From NCBI GenBank assembly GCA_021527695.1, contig JAKFAO010000008.1, positions 868,001 through 932,000 of the forward strand: a stretch of 64,000 bases of DNA, read 5' to 3'. Made by a program: the position numbers and the translations under genes. Positions within the stretch are counted from its first letter, which is position 1. The number at the start of each line of letters is the position of its first letter. The notes under the pieces are model-generated. The model did not search any database. It was not told the DNA's origin and saw only the letters and a list, made by a program, of their open reading frames with translations. This DNA comes from Naematelia aurantialba. Taxonomy: Eukaryota; Basidiomycota; Tremellomycetes; Tremellales; Naemateliaceae. This document shows positions 33,155-46,000 of the stretch, in pieces.

Positions 33155-33660
33155 TCTATGAGAGCATTTCAGCTCTTACACTCCATGACTCGGAGAGGCG
33201 CAATCATGCCAGCGGGTCTGAAAGTGCGCTCCTCAAAGCCCATGATTGGAGTACTGGACTGGAAAGTTAGACCCAGGATTCGTGGCGCTCGTAACTCCCT
33301 TGACTTACCTTTGTGACCCCCGTTCAATGGAGGGGCCACGACGGCGCAACTGAGACTCTCACAACGACAGAGTTGTTCGCATCGACATTGACCATTAGCA
33401 GCTTGGTACTTACTCTGGCCTTGTGCTGATGCGCTTTGGGCGACTGACAAGACGCTATATCGACACGGAATGATCAGCAAAATTCTGCATCGCTGGAACG
33501 ACGCCATGTTTGAGGGAGATACCGAAGGGTGCGTCTTGTCTCTTCGGGTCGGCCACAGACGCTAAGCAAGCAGTCAGTTGAGGAAGCTGTCGAGTATCCT
33601 CGACCATCAGGCTTCCGAGGCAAGTCCCATATCACCAGGACGAATGGATATTGAGTGACA
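33155..33660. promoter_or_regulatory. host promoter remnant upstream of the HEAT-like gene
   Basis: These 506 bp of host DNA lie between the transposon's right duplication and the next start codon. Together with the 131 bp left of the element (22939-23069) they probably formed one divergent promoter before insertion. No gene is supported here. Confidence 0.5.
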
Positions 33661-36600
33661 ATGTCTCAGCCTCTCGGAGGGATCAAGACTGACCGTTCGA
33701 GCGAATGGGCTCAGCAGAGGCAGCAGCTCGATGCGCTTCTGCAGAGTCCGAAAGATGCAAACCTCCAACTTGCCCTGAGAACATTTGGTGAGTGCACTCA
33801 GGCTGGTGCGCAGTCTCAGTACGCTGTGCCGCGCTCATACCGCTCAGGCAAGATCGTCGACATACTCGACATGTACACGCCCCTACTGAAGGGGCTGCAA
33901 GAAGTCCATTCGTACACCTGCGAGAAATTGGAAGCTCTTCTTTTCGATGGCCGAGTCGATAGCCAATACACAGTGACGGCGGCTTATCTCTATGGTGAGT
34001 ATGTCTTCTGGCCACCAAGGTATACGTACTAAATGTCGCGACAGGTCAAGCCATGGCAATGTTTCCCACAACGTCCGAGGTCATCTCACTCGCCATAGAG
34101 AATATCGTGCAAAGGAGAGACACGACAGCCGCCAATCATGTACTGTGCATCATGCTAGGAGTGGAAAGATCAAACCAACTGCTGTTTGAGAACAACCTTC
34201 CCATCCTTCTGCAGCAGATCCAGGTGGCAGCCTTCGCATCCAGTGTAGGCTGATCACCAGTGTTTCCGATGGTCACTAATCTTGGACAGGATAAGACTGC
34301 CTCTCGAGAAGGTCTCCTGACCGCTATGAAGGTTTATGCTCATTCCAGCAATAACTCGGCAGGGCCAGCCATCCTCCAATCGACTCATACATTGCTTATG
34401 GCCAGTCTCGAGCTCTGCAGGACTCCTCATACCCTGCAAGACGGTGTCACTTGGGCTTGCTTCATCATACGGCATGTTCCCATGGTTAGTGTCGGTCAGC
34501 CTAGACGTGCAGTTCTGACGGCTCTGTCCAGGCACTACGCATTGACCTCCGCGCCTCGTATGGCGATACTTGCAGTCCGACCAAGATCTTTGACACACTC
34601 GCCTCAACATTCCCAGAGTGTTTGCACGCAGCGAACATTGCACTGTGTGGAGCTTTACCGATCCTTGCAACATGGGAGACGCGCGAGTTCTGTGATGGTC
34701 CACAAGTTGGCGTGCTCGTGGACTTCATGATCAATATGCCCGAAGACGCACAAGTGGCAGCCATGGACGGCCTCGGTCTCCTCGCCACAGTCGTGCTTGA
34801 CCGGTGTGTTCTGACCGCCTTTAGCGTTTCAACGCTGACGGTGCAAGTTTTGAGCCGTACCTTGACTCTGTGGCGCCTCTTGCCTTGATGGCTGTCAGTG
34901 ACAAACTACGTCCAAACGAGTAAGGCAATCCGCTGCCATGACGTCGAGGTGCGCTTGACACACGTATAGGCAGAAAGCGGCCCAGGGTCTGCTGAGAAAG
35001 CTCCTCGCTGCCATGGGGCCGATCACGCTCGATATCATGATCAAGTATCTTCACTCACCACCATCCGTCTTGCTCTCCGACGTCGGTCTGCTAGAGATGC
35101 TGGCCACCCTGCTCCCGAATGTCGCGGGAAAAATCATTCAGATCTTAATTGACATTGTCGACGATCTCATGGCAGGAAAGGCGGTCGGATGCAAGTCTAC
35201 CTTTGCGGCTTTGTTGGGTATATGAGCTGATGTACACCCAGATTCGCACGAAACAGTCTTATCAGCACTCGGCGTCTTTCCACTTGAGGGTGAAGCACTG
35301 TTCCAGTAACGCACCAGGTATCGCTTACTGACCCGGCGGTATAGATTCCAATCTCGCGCAAAAGGGCCTCAAGCTCGTATTGTGGAGTTTGGACGAGGAC
35401 AAGGGCAAGAACGTGGTCATGGCCGCCCTGCAACTCGCCACCAACAAGTACCTCGCCACACGGCAGTCCATGCACATTCTGACCTATCGAGCCGCGCAGC
35501 TGCTCCTGGCTGATGGTGAGGTCATCACGCCACTCCGATATATCCCTTAGGATCACCAATGCTAGTGGCTGACGCGTATCTTCCTTGTTATTGCTTCTCT
35601 AGACCCTCATATCGTTCACGTGGCGCTATCGGTGCTGTCTTATCCGGCACTAGCGGCGTCGCTGGACGAAAGGTCTTGCTCGATGATCCTCCTGGCGCTC
35701 CATCAGTCCCTGGAGCCCTCGATCCAGATCGTGGCAGCGAAGTTATTAACCCATTTGACCACTGCGCGTCGGGCGGTCGTGCAGCCCCTCGCTTGGAGTC
35801 ATATTCGGCAGTCATTAAGCCTTATGGATTTTCTCAAGACTGTGGATCCAAGGCGCGCCATCATCGAGGCGTGTATCATCAGCAACCTTCTGTACGCTTG
35901 CTTGCTTGCCTCCAGTCCCGTCTCTCGTCCTCTCTCCCCGCCCCGTGCCCTTCTCCTCGGGCTCATACTCTCGGTCATTCACATGTTCCGCTAGCCCGTC
36001 TACTTGTGTATCCATCCCATCTGTTCCGAGTTCCTGCTGACTAGACGATCTACATCCAGCCCTGCACTGCCGCCAGCCCTGCACAAGAAATACGTGTACC
36101 CAGTGAAACAGCTCATCCTATCCGGCCTCGAGCGGTCCGCCGAGGCGCCTACCCTATCGCTCGTGTTTCAGGGCTTAGCGAACCTAGCCAAAGTGGAAGA
36201 TTGGGACTCGGCGCAGCAGTCCCAGCTCGCCATGGATTTATTGGAAATGACCACAGAGATACCCAAGGACTCGCAGCATGCGGCGCTCAACGCAATTTCG
36301 AGATTGTTGTCTGTCCCGCAAGAGGGATTGGATGTTTACGAGCTGCTGTTGAGTGTGCATGCTACGTTTGGTGGCAAGGGCGGGGTGCTGGACTCGGACT
36401 TGAAGAGCCTGGTTTCTGGGATTTACGGCCACCTGGGCACGGTTGAACGAAACGTGAGTGGGTAGTGCACTGTTGGGGTAGCTGAATTGAATTGAATTGC
36501 TGCTTACGGCTTGCCACTGTTTCTCGTGACTGTTTATCCTCATCTTGACCCATCCTCACTTTGTGTGTATTTCGTATCGCCACAGCCCGTGATCAGCCGG

Positions 36601-37116
36601 GACTCGAAAGCGGCGATCAACCGCGAGACCAGCATCTACACGCCCCGCACCGTGCTTCTGTCTCAGACCGCCGAAGTGCGAGACAAGTACGGTGCCGACT
36701 CTGGCCACCACGTCAACTGGCTCGTGACGAAGACGCTCGCTGCGGCCCTGGCTCCGTCGTACAAGGCGATCGAGGAGCGCACCGTCGTTCTTGAGATCAT
36801 GACTTGCCTGGGGATACTGCAGCCGCGGGCGATTGCGGGTCTGAATCCCGAGCTGCCGCCGCTGGTGATGGGCGAGCTGAGGGAGGCTGTGGGTTCGCGG
36901 ACGACGAGGACACGGGAGGAACCGAGCGGCGCGGGCCAGGACGGCAAGGTGGGCGACGCAGTGCTCTTTCTGAGCAGCGCACTGCATATGAGCCATGCGT
37001 GGCTGCAGACGCATTGGGGGAGCACGGCGGATATACTGGCAGAGTGCGTGGCGGCGGGAGAAGGGCTCGCGGTGCTGAGGGGTCTCGACGTGGTGTTGGA
37101 TGCGGTGAGTGAATGA
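33661..37116 (+). CDS. helical-repeat (HEAT/ARM-like) protein of unknown function
   Basis: The frame can be followed through at least ten exons. The first are 33661-33994, 34045-34223 and 34290-34484; the last starts near 36585 and ends at 37116. The protein is about 900 residues of alternating amphipathic helices, e.g. ALCGALPILATWETREFC, DIMIKYLHSPPSVLLSDVGL, KAAQGLLRKLLAAMG, PTLSLVFQGLANLAKVEDWD, with no catalytic motif. This pattern suits a HEAT or ARM solenoid that binds other proteins. I do not recognise the family. Its promoter now has a 10-kb transposon 506 bp upstream of the ATG. Confidence 0.75.
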
Positions 37117-37487
37117 TGAGACGGGGTTTGGATGCGGTGAGGGATGTCCAGACGGCGTGATCGAGCGGGAGCCAGACGTCGTGCTGGGTACCAGGAACTA
37201 CGGCCGATTGCCATGTGGGGACCGATGGCGCATCATGCCACAGTATGCACAGTACACAGTTTGCCCATAGTCACGGTGTGCACAGTGTGCCATTACAGTG
37301 CACAGATGGCGAACCACCAGATGCATACACCAGACCGTAAGATAACGAGTGTCTACACGAGACATGTAGCACACCACTGTCTTTACTCGCACGTTGCCTG
37401 TTGAAATGTACTCGCTCGTTACGTCTTGAAATGTACTCGCATGCTGTCTGCACTTGCACGCTGGGATAGCAGGGCATGCAAACATAC
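37117..37487. other. convergent intergenic region with short repeats
   Basis: This lies between the stop codons of the HEAT-like and SNF2-like genes. Near 37240-37310 short TGCACAGT/GTGCACAG units recur, and near 37365-37440 CTCGCACGTTGCCTGTTGAAATGTA-like units repeat imperfectly. No gene is supported. Confidence 0.45.
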
Positions 37488-40400
37488 TCAGCCGTCGTGC
37501 TTGAACAAATCTGCGACCGTCAGCATTGGTCCTCCACTGCTCCACTTTTCCACCTCTCCACCTCTCCACCTTTCTACTTCCCTACTACTCCACTTGTCCA
37601 GTTCTCCACCTGTACGCTGAACATCATTTCCACTTACTGACGATATCATTCAGCGTGAGCTTCATGATGTTCTTGGCGCCTTCGCCGGAGAGTGCGGCTT
37701 TGGCCAACTCGCGCTTACTCTCTTGTAGCGTCAGGATCCCTAGACATCGCCATCAACTTCCGGAGCGTGCTCGTCCCTCCAAGCACAGCAGGACACTCAC
37801 GGTCCTCGACGGTCGCCTCGATGGTCAATTTGTAGATGTTGACATCCAGTTGTTGGCCCAGCCTGCGACGTCGCGTCAGCGCCAGCCTTGCAGTTACGCT
37901 TCGACGAAGCCAAAGGCTGAACAAGCACGGACCGATGGGCCCGATCAAATGCCTGATCTTCCAACCTGATCATTCGTCATTCGTCAGCGTTGACCGCCAA
38001 ATTGAAACCGTGCACTCACGCTGGATTCCACCACAAGTCCATCAAGACGACGTTGTTACAGCACGTCAGGTTCAGGCCTGTTGCTTCTCAGCCGACATCA
38101 GGTGCAAGGCACATCACGCACCGGTACTGCCAGCTTTGAAGGAGATGAGAATGACGCGCACGTCCGGCGACGACTTGATTTGCTCGAGCGCTTCTTGGCG
38201 CTTGTCGTTCCGCATCGACCCGTCATCTGTGCATCTCAGTGAGCTGTGCCCACCACGACCTCAGGTCCCGGGTGCCTCCGGTGCTCAAGGTGCAATGGCA
38301 AAGTTGCAAAGCTTGCAAGGTGGCAAGGTGGCAAGGTGGCAAGGTGGCAGGATGGCAGGGTGGCAAGGTGGCAGGATGGCAGGGTGGCAAGATGGGAAGG
38401 TGGCAGGGCGACAAGGCAGCGAGACCCAAGGCACCAGATCGCTCGAGGAGCCCGACGTATTCAAATAGAACAAACGAGCTCACAGCGAACATAAGTCACG
38501 CCTGCCCTCTTCAGAAACGGCTCCACCAGATTCAAGAAGCTTGTAAACTGCGAAAACACAATCGTCTTTTCCTTGCTCTTGCTGCGCACGTCGACATCCT
38601 GGAGCAGCTTGAGGAGCATGCGGATTTTCGCGCTGCTCGGCGGCAGGCCATCATCGATCTCGGCGGACTGAGCCCGAGCTTTCCGGGCAATCTCGACGCA
38701 GCCTGTACAGTGCTTGTCGTCGCCTGCTTCCAGCCTGCGCCGGTCAGTCTCTTGTCCCATTTCGTTATCCCGCGAGGGGGGAGGTAAGAGGGGGGAGGAG
38801 GCTCACTGGATGAAGCATATAGCGCATTTCTTTGCGCTCACCCCGAGTGTGTCAAGCAGGTCGGCAAGCTCGTCTGCCTCTGTATCTTCCGTGAGTTCTT
38901 CGACAGGTTTGTTCCCGATCGCATCGGCGTCCGTCGTCCATGACGCCGTAACGAGTGATGGATGGTCGCACGCTGCTTGTTAGAGAACGTTACCAACTCT
39001 GTGACTCACCTTGCCGGAGTCGAAGCAGGAGCGTAAGCACAGAGGTATAATTGGCCATGGCTGTTCCAGCTTTCATAAACTGCGTGCATTGTCAGCGTTG
39101 TCGGTCTGCATGCTGCATTTTCGGCGCACCTTGTTGAAAGTCAGTGCTGTCTGCGCTTGCAAGGCCTCGTAAAATGCCCGTTCTTCATTATCAAAGTCGC
39201 ATTTCACGACCTCCACAATGCGGTCGGGCAAGTTGAGGATAGGCTTGCCTCCTGTTTCCGTCAGCTTCATTAGGCTACACCACGCACCGATGGTGGCGTC
39301 CTTTGTTCGGCGCAACATGATGGCTTTGAGAACAACATGCAGTCGTTTCATTGCGACCGTTGTCTGCCCATTCTTCACAAGTGAGGAAATTCGCGCCCGG
39401 AACGTATCCCAATTATCCAAGGGCCGTGCGCGCAAGAACTTGAACAGAGAAAACAGTTCCTCGACGTTGTTCTATGAGTGCATGAGTCCTTCATACGCCT
39501 GTACCGTGGAAGTCTTACCTGAATCGGAGTACTATGAGGCGTCGTTACCAAGGGACAGAAGCCTGATGACCCAAACACAAACTCACCCTGTCAAGCACCA
39601 GCGGTACTTTGCCTGTAGACCTACAGCCGCTTTCGCTGCCTTGGTATTCCGATTCTTGATGTTTTGCGCTTCATCTAATCGCCGTGAGATTCTGGAACAC
39701 AAGCGCTGAAATCCACATACCAACGACAACTCGGAGCCACTTCACATCGAACAGTGCCTTTGCAGACTGTTTGGCCTTTCCCTTCTTAAGAGTCTTCCGC
39801 CCAAAGTCCTGTTCAGAATCCGAATCCGAATCTGATTCGGCTTGCTTGGAGTGGGCTTGTTGCGGATTGGATGCTTCGTGAGCGCCAAACTCGCTCGCAA
39901 CCGTCTGAAATGTCGTGATGACAATGTCGTATTGCTCGAGGGTTTTGGCAGCTGTAATGGATGAGTCTTTCGGTACATGGGCGACAAGAGCGACTCGTCG
40001 AGCAAGGGAAGACTAAGCTCGCAACTCACACTTTGTTCGCGAAGATCCGTGGTGTGTGGTGACCTTCAGTCTCCCAGGCTGAGTCTTGACCCGGCACTCG
40101 CTCGCCCACTGTTCCATCACTGCGAGGGGGGCGACGATCCTGAGGGATTTTAGCTACCAGAGATGACGAAAGACTCACAGTGTACCGCCCTTATAACCTG
40201 CCTTTCGTTCGGCTTGGGTGGCAACTCCCTCGACAATCCTTGCGAGAGTCTGCACTGTCTTGCCCAGTCCCATGTCCTCCATGGGTGTCAGCGCCTTTAC
40301 GGCTCGCAAGTAACGGAAACTGACGTCTGCGAGGATACCGCCATATTTCCGTCCGCTCTCTCGTTGTCTCATCCATTTGACGCCGCGCACCTGATGAGGC

Positions 40401-41167
40401 ATCAAGCGGATGTTGTCGGCGAAGCCTTCGATCACGTCGTCCCCATCTTCGACAGCGTCATCACCCTCGCCAATGGCTCCCGACAGGAGTTCGCGCATGT
40501 GCTCGTCTGCATCCCCTTGATGACGGATGTAATCCTCGTCGGTGATCTTGGCATCGCGCAGGTCAAACTCCTCTCGCGGAACATCGTCGACCTCTCGTTT
40601 AGCAGGAGGCTTGTCGTGCTGTGGCAGTTTTTTGGACGTGGGCGTTGACTGAACAGGTGGTGATGTTGACTTTCCTGTGACCCACTCGGGCCAGCCGTCT
40701 CGGTAGCCAGGAGGGTTTTGCCGGGAGAAGGTGTGGCTGGAGGAGGGGTTGTTGTAGGTACGAAAGGCGCCAGGCGTAGCTGGTTTGATATAGGATCCAT
40801 AATCTCCCGCCTGCGATGGGTTCGGTCGCTGGGAAGATGCTGCAGCCTTGGCTTTGGGCCGAACGATACTCGAGCCAAAAGTGTTGTCAGGATCGACGGC
40901 ACGAGGCGGAGGGACAGGGCGGTTCTGGGCGGCGGACGGCGTCAATGGGGGTCCAGAAGGCATGTGGAGCGGTCTCACAGCGGTATAGTGTGCCATTGTG
41001 GAGCTGCCTCTGTCGCGACGAGGTGACTGTGTTTTTGAGATCCAGTGCGATGCGTTTGTCGGGGGAGAATCGGTGAGATCAACAAAGGCGGGTCCCGAAC
41101 GAGAGCTACCGGACGTCTTTCCCGCTTCTGGCTGCCCTTTGTTATTGAGAGTGGCGAGGGACTCCAT
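37488..41167 (-). CDS. ULS1: SNF2-family DNA translocase, ULS1-like, with a short RING-like Cys cluster
   Basis: A multi-exon gene on the minus strand. It begins MESLATLNNK at 41167 and ends ...LTLNDIV|NLFKHDG, the last exon being 37488-37510. The N-terminus (about 250 residues) is disordered and has a possible SUMO-interacting motif (AFVDLTDS). The SNF2 core follows: LMPHQVRGVKWM, Walker A DMGLGKTVQT, YDIVITTFQTVASEF, DEAQNIKN and WCLTGTP, then IMLRRTKD. The second lobe has KTIVFSQFTSFL, YDGSMRND, then SFKAGS, LTCCNNVVLMDLWWNP and the QxxxRxxRxGQ-type motif DRAHRIGQQ. Between the lobes, KKCAICFIQ and HCTGC form a reduced RING-like cluster. Yeast ULS1 is a SUMO-targeted translocase acting in DNA repair and silencing. 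The SNF2 family is certain; ULS1 is the best match from domain order. Confidence 0.85.
38227..38483 (-). repeat. minisatellite filling an intron of the SNF2-like gene
   Basis: The 257-bp intron between TYVR and YDGSMRND is largely (about 38300-38410) an imperfect array of roughly 10-bp units of the GGTGGCAAGG / GATGGCAGGG type. The neighbouring introns in this gene are about 50-60 bp. Confidence 0.75.
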
Positions 41168-41438
41168 CCTGACCTCTCTCTCTACTAGTCTATTTGAGAT
41201 GCAAAACTAAATGATGGATACAGTAGACCGTTGGTTCGACTGCCAAAGGTTTGTTGACGAAGAGCAGCTCAAGTGGTCAGGTACCAAAGTCACGTGGTTT
41301 CTAGCCGCGGTGAGTCTCTCAGCCCGGTTCCCCGCTCTTTGCAATGTCCTCTTGAACACTTTCGAACCAAGTTCCCTAGTTGAATCGAGCTGATCACTTC
41401 TCCTGAGACCCAAGGAGGGTTCGCACTACCTGGACCGC
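41168..41438. promoter_or_regulatory. divergent promoter between the SNF2-like and cardiolipin synthase genes
   Basis: This 271-bp gap separates the SNF2-like start from the chosen cardiolipin synthase start. A frame opening at ATG 41211 runs 60 codons without family resemblance and is not called. Confidence 0.4.
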
Positions 41439-42671
41439 ATGTCGTCTCTATTGGCGCACTGCAGGTGGGAACGAGCCATGTCTCGCATTCCCCTGCTCGC
41501 CGAGCAGCTGGCGCTTCGACCATTACCGCGACCCTCCCTCATCCGCAACCGTCAATTTCAGCGCTCAATGGCATTCTGGGCAAGACGGTACCTCCCAAAA
41601 GCCTCAAGAAGGAATGGAAAGCTATCATACCGCCCCTTCTGGATCTCGAAACGATCTCTGGCGACACAGCCAGATTCGCTGCCTGATGACGAGGTAAGCC
41701 CGATGCCCGAGCCCCGCAGATGAATGTTGATCAACTCCCTCTGCGCAGCGCCAGGCCACTTCATCATCCTCATCGTCCAAAGAAAACAATGAGGAACTGC
41801 ATGAATCGCCATACACCATTCCTAATTTTCTGACCGTGGGGCGGATCTGTGCATGTCCGTTCCTGGCGTATACCATCATTCACGGCCAGCTGGGCTGGGC
41901 CACCGGCATCCTCGCCGTCAGCGGCTTCACAGACTGGGTACGTCGAGTCCATGCGCACGATAGTCCAGAGACTGACATGAACTGGTAGCTTGATGGCTAC
42001 CTCGCCAGGCATTATGGCAGCAAGTCTGTTCTGGGGTCTATCCTGGATCCAGCAGCCGACAAGGCGCTGATGACGACCCTTGTGGGCAGTCTCACGTGGG
42101 CAGGCATGCTTCCTCGTTAGTGATGCTGTGATGGAAACAAGTGGGCTCTGACAGCCTGGCAGTGCCACTAGCAATATTGATCTTTGGTCGGGACGTCGCC
42201 TTGTCTTTATGGGCCTTCTACATCCGCTACAAATCGCTTCCCACTCCCGTAAGTCTGAATTCTCTCTTGGGGCCGCCATGATCTGATCATTATCTGATTT
42301 CCACACAGCGTACCCTTTCGAGATACTTTGACCCGACAATACCATCTGCCGAGGTGAAGCCCACGCAGATCAGCAAAGTAAGTACCGCCTGCTATGTGAT
42401 TCTAGCCATTGATCTTCCCGGCTTAGTTCAATACATTACTCCAGCTGGTTTTGATGGGAGTCACAACAGTCTCGCCACTGTTGAGCTTCTCCATCACGGG
42501 TCCATTACAAGCGTTGCAGTACGCCATGACATCCCTCACCTCTCGTCGATACTGACTGTACTTGCAAGGTGGACCGTAGCGGGTACTACGATCTGGAGTG
42601 GGTTGAGCTATGTGGGACGGGGCGGGTTCAAGATCCTTCAGCAGCCTCCGCGTTGGCCGCGCAGAAAGTAA
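41439..42671 (+). CDS. CRD1: cardiolipin synthase (CDP-alcohol phosphatidyltransferase), mitochondrial
   Basis: Exon 1 ends at about 41693 (PDSLPDDE). Later exons cover RQATSSSS to GFTDW, LDGYLARHY to WAGMLP, LAVPLAILIFGRDVALSLWAFY, the RTLSRYFDPTIPS segment, and WTVAGTTIWSGLSYVGRGG to the stop at 42671. The CDP-OH-P motif D-G-x2-A-R-x8-G-x3-D-x3-D is complete in DGYLARHYGSKSVLGSILDPAADK read across its parts. Several hydrophobic helices follow. The first 60 residues are rich in Arg, Ser and Leu with no acidic cluster, suiting a mitochondrial targeting sequence. The enzyme joins CDP-diacylglycerol and phosphatidylglycerol into cardiolipin in the inner membrane. The start could also be ATG 41478. 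Confidence 0.9.
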
Positions 42672-43018
42672 GAAGCATAGCAGGTCTCGTTATCAATTCT
42701 GTATCATATTACATCGATGCATCAATAAAAGTCCACGTCATGGACAATGCCCGGACCATTGCCTACACTCTGTTTCGTCTGACTTTTTGAAGTCGAGCAC
42801 TACATCTTTGACGCACCATCTATCGCGGCCTTCCCTTAGCATACATCCCCACCCGAGCGACGCGGAGAAGCGGAGCACTGGTCGCGATACGACTCAAAAC
42901 GACGCTCACGCTCCGGCTGCCCAGCTGTGCTTCATCTCATACCCTAGTTTCTTCGGCTCTGTCTCTTCGTCAGGCAACCACTCTTCGCCGCCTATATCAT
43001 ACCTCAGCAGCTCGCAAC
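42672..43018. promoter_or_regulatory. promoter region of the leucyl-tRNA synthetase gene
   Basis: A 347-bp gap between two genes on the same strand. It should hold the upstream gene's terminator and the synthetase promoter. AATAAA occurs at 42724-42729 and could serve the cardiolipin synthase mRNA. Confidence 0.45.
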
Positions 43019-46000
43019 ATGGCAGCGACCATCGACCACAGTGCCAAGGCCGGCTCGGTCGTTGTTATGGAAAAGGTGAATATGGAATTCGAACCCTGCG
43101 AACCTCGCTGATAGCTTGTAGACGGACAAACGAGACTACCTGATCAACTTTGAAAAGACATCTCAAGCAGCTTGGCAGGCTGACCGGACCTTCGAGACGG
43201 ATGCACCACCTCTACCTCAAGGTGTCTCTTCTTATGCCGACTTTTTCAAATCCAAGCAGTCCATCGACGACGTCAAGGCCAAGCACCCAAAGTGGTTCGG
43301 TACCTTTCCCTACGCTTATATGAACGGCAGCTTCCACCTCGGTCATGCCTTTACGATCAGCAAAGTGGAGTTTGCAGCTGGATTCGAGCGGATGCGAGGG
43401 AAGCGAGTGCTCTTCCCTAATGGATATCATGCGACGGGCATGCCTATCAAGGTGAGTCACTCGGGGAAGACGCAGCTCGACCGGCGGGCCCGATGTGCTG
43501 ATCGGTATAGTCGTCTGCCGACAAGTTGATCAGGGAGATGGAGCTGTTTGGGGAGGACTTTTCGGGATTCTCAACAGAAGACGCCGAGGTGGAAGAGCCT
43601 CAAGTGCCTACTCCAACTCCAGCAAAGGCTCTGGAATCATCCAACCCTGCAAAAGCGAAGAAGGGGAAGCTGAATGCGAAATCTACTGGCCTCACATATC
43701 AATTCCAGATCCTCGACCTGATAGGGGTCCCACGGGACGAGATCAAGAAATTCGCAGATCCATATCACTGGCTCGAGTACTTCCCACCCATCGCGAAAGA
43801 GGACCTCACAGCGATGGGCGCGAGAGTTGACTGGAGAAGACAGTTTGTCACGAGTGAGCGACATTCTGCCCACCATCATGCGCCGTAGCTGAGGTCCGCA
43901 GCCGACGCAAACCCGTACTATGATGGATTTGTGCGGTGGCAGATGAACAAGCTCAAGGCTCAGGGAAAGATCAAGTTTGGCAAGCGGTATACCATTTACT
44001 CGCCAAAAGATGGACAACCATGCATGGACCACGACCGACAGAGCGGAGAGGCGGTGAATCCGCAGGAATACACAGCTGTCAAGATGGAGGTGCTCGAGTG
44101 GGGACCGTCCGTCGGAAGCGAGCTGCTTCAAGCAGTCGGCGGGAAGAAAGTCTGGATGGTCGCCGCCACTCTTCGGCCAGAAACCATGTCAGTGCTGCTG
44201 GATACGGGATGGGCTGCATAACTGATTTCCGCAGGTACGGTCAGACCAACTGCTTCGTCGGCCCGGCTCTCAAATACGGTCTCTTCGAGGCGTCCGACTC
44301 CGAGCTTTTCCTGATTACTGAGCGTTCCGCGCGCAACATGGCGTTCCAGGGCATCTTTGACCGACCCGAGGGCACCTTGGCGAAAGTGGCCGATGTCATT
44401 GGCGGCGAACTTGTTGGAACCAAAGTTCGCCCACCATTCGGGCTTGTCCCAGAGGTCTATGTGCTGCCCATGGAGGGCGTCCTCGCGACTAAGGGCACTG
44501 GCGTCGTCACCTCTGTGCCTTCCGACTCGCCTGACGACTACCGCACCCTCATGGATCTCCGGAAGAAACCGGAAATGTACAAGATCAAGCCAGAGTGGGC
44601 AGCCGTCGATCCGATCTCAGTCCTCAGCACCCCAAAATACGGCGACATGGCGGCCGAGGTCCTCTGCTCGCAGCTCAAAATCCAATCACAAAGGGACACC
44701 AAGCAGCTCGCCGAGGCGAAGGATCTGGCATACAAGGAGGGCTTCTACAATGGTGTGATGACAACTGGCGATTTCAAGGGAGCGCCGGTCGCCGAGGCCA
44801 AGCCAAAGGTCAGGCAACAGATGATCGACCGAGGACTCGCGGTCGCATATGCCGAGCCCGAAAGCGAGGTCATCTCGCGAAGCGCGGACGTGTGCGTCGT
44901 TGCATTTGCGGATCAATGGTTCCTCGACTATGGAGAGAAGGAATGGAAGAAGCTTGCAGAGAAGGCGCTCGGGCAAATGAACACCTACCTGCCCGAGACT
45001 CGCCATGCATTCGAGGGTGTTCTCGACTGGCTCAACCAATGGGCGTGTGCGCGATCCTACGGTCTTGGGTCGAAACTTCCGTGGGACCCTCAATTCCTCG
45101 TCGAGTCGCTGTCAGACTCGACCATCTACATGTCGTACTACACCATCGCCAACCTGCTGCATCAAGACATGTTCGGCAAGACTCCTGGGCCACTTGGCAT
45201 CACGCCTGAACAAATGACCGACGAAGTTTGGGAATACGTGTTGGGCGATGGACCTGTGCCCTCGGACCTTGACGCCGAGAAAGCCGCTCAGCTCAAATAC
45301 AACTTTCAGTACTTTTATCCTCTCGATGTGCGATCGTCCGGCAAAGATCTGATTCCCAACCATCTCACATTCTGGATCTATGTCCACGCCGCTCTGTTCC
45401 CGGAACACCACTGGCCCCGTGCGGTGCGGACAAACGGGCATCTGATGCTCAACGGGAAGAAAATGTCGAAATCCACCGGAAACTTCTTGACGATGCGTGA
45501 AGCCGTCAAGCGATACGGTGCGGACGCTATGAGGCTGAGTCTTGCGGATGCAGGTGACGAAATCACCGATGCCAAGTAGGTCGAGTCTTCCTGCAGTGCT
45601 GACATGGCAGCTTTGAGGAGACTGTGGCGAATGCGGCGATCATGCGACTCCACACGGCTGCGACGTGGGCCGAGGTGAGCGCATCAGAGGTCGCTGAGAT
45701 CAAGGCTGAGCTGGTGCAGGACATGAAGACGACGCAATCAAGTCTGCGCACTGGCGAGTTGAACGAGTTTGACCTGGGTTTCCAGACGGAGATGGACTAT
45801 CTCATCGATGCCGCCTACAAAGCTTACGAGATGTACGTCGTATCTTCGTATCCTACCTCGTTGCGCCCTCCTGCACTTTCAACTCGATTGCCTTTCGTTA
45901 CTCACGGACGATGTAGGATGGAGTTCAAGGACGCCCTCAAGCGGAGTCTGTACGACTTTGAAATTGCGCGCAACTGGTACCGCAACGTGTGCAACCCGGA

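Noticed and set aside
37488..41167. A functional link between the ULS1-like gene and the transposon's Ulp1-like gene
   Set aside because: Both concern SUMO, but the transposon is a mobile insertion, so proximity carries no information.
41211..41393. An upstream exon of cardiolipin synthase
   Set aside because: It does not splice in phase to the known part and has no targeting-sequence character.
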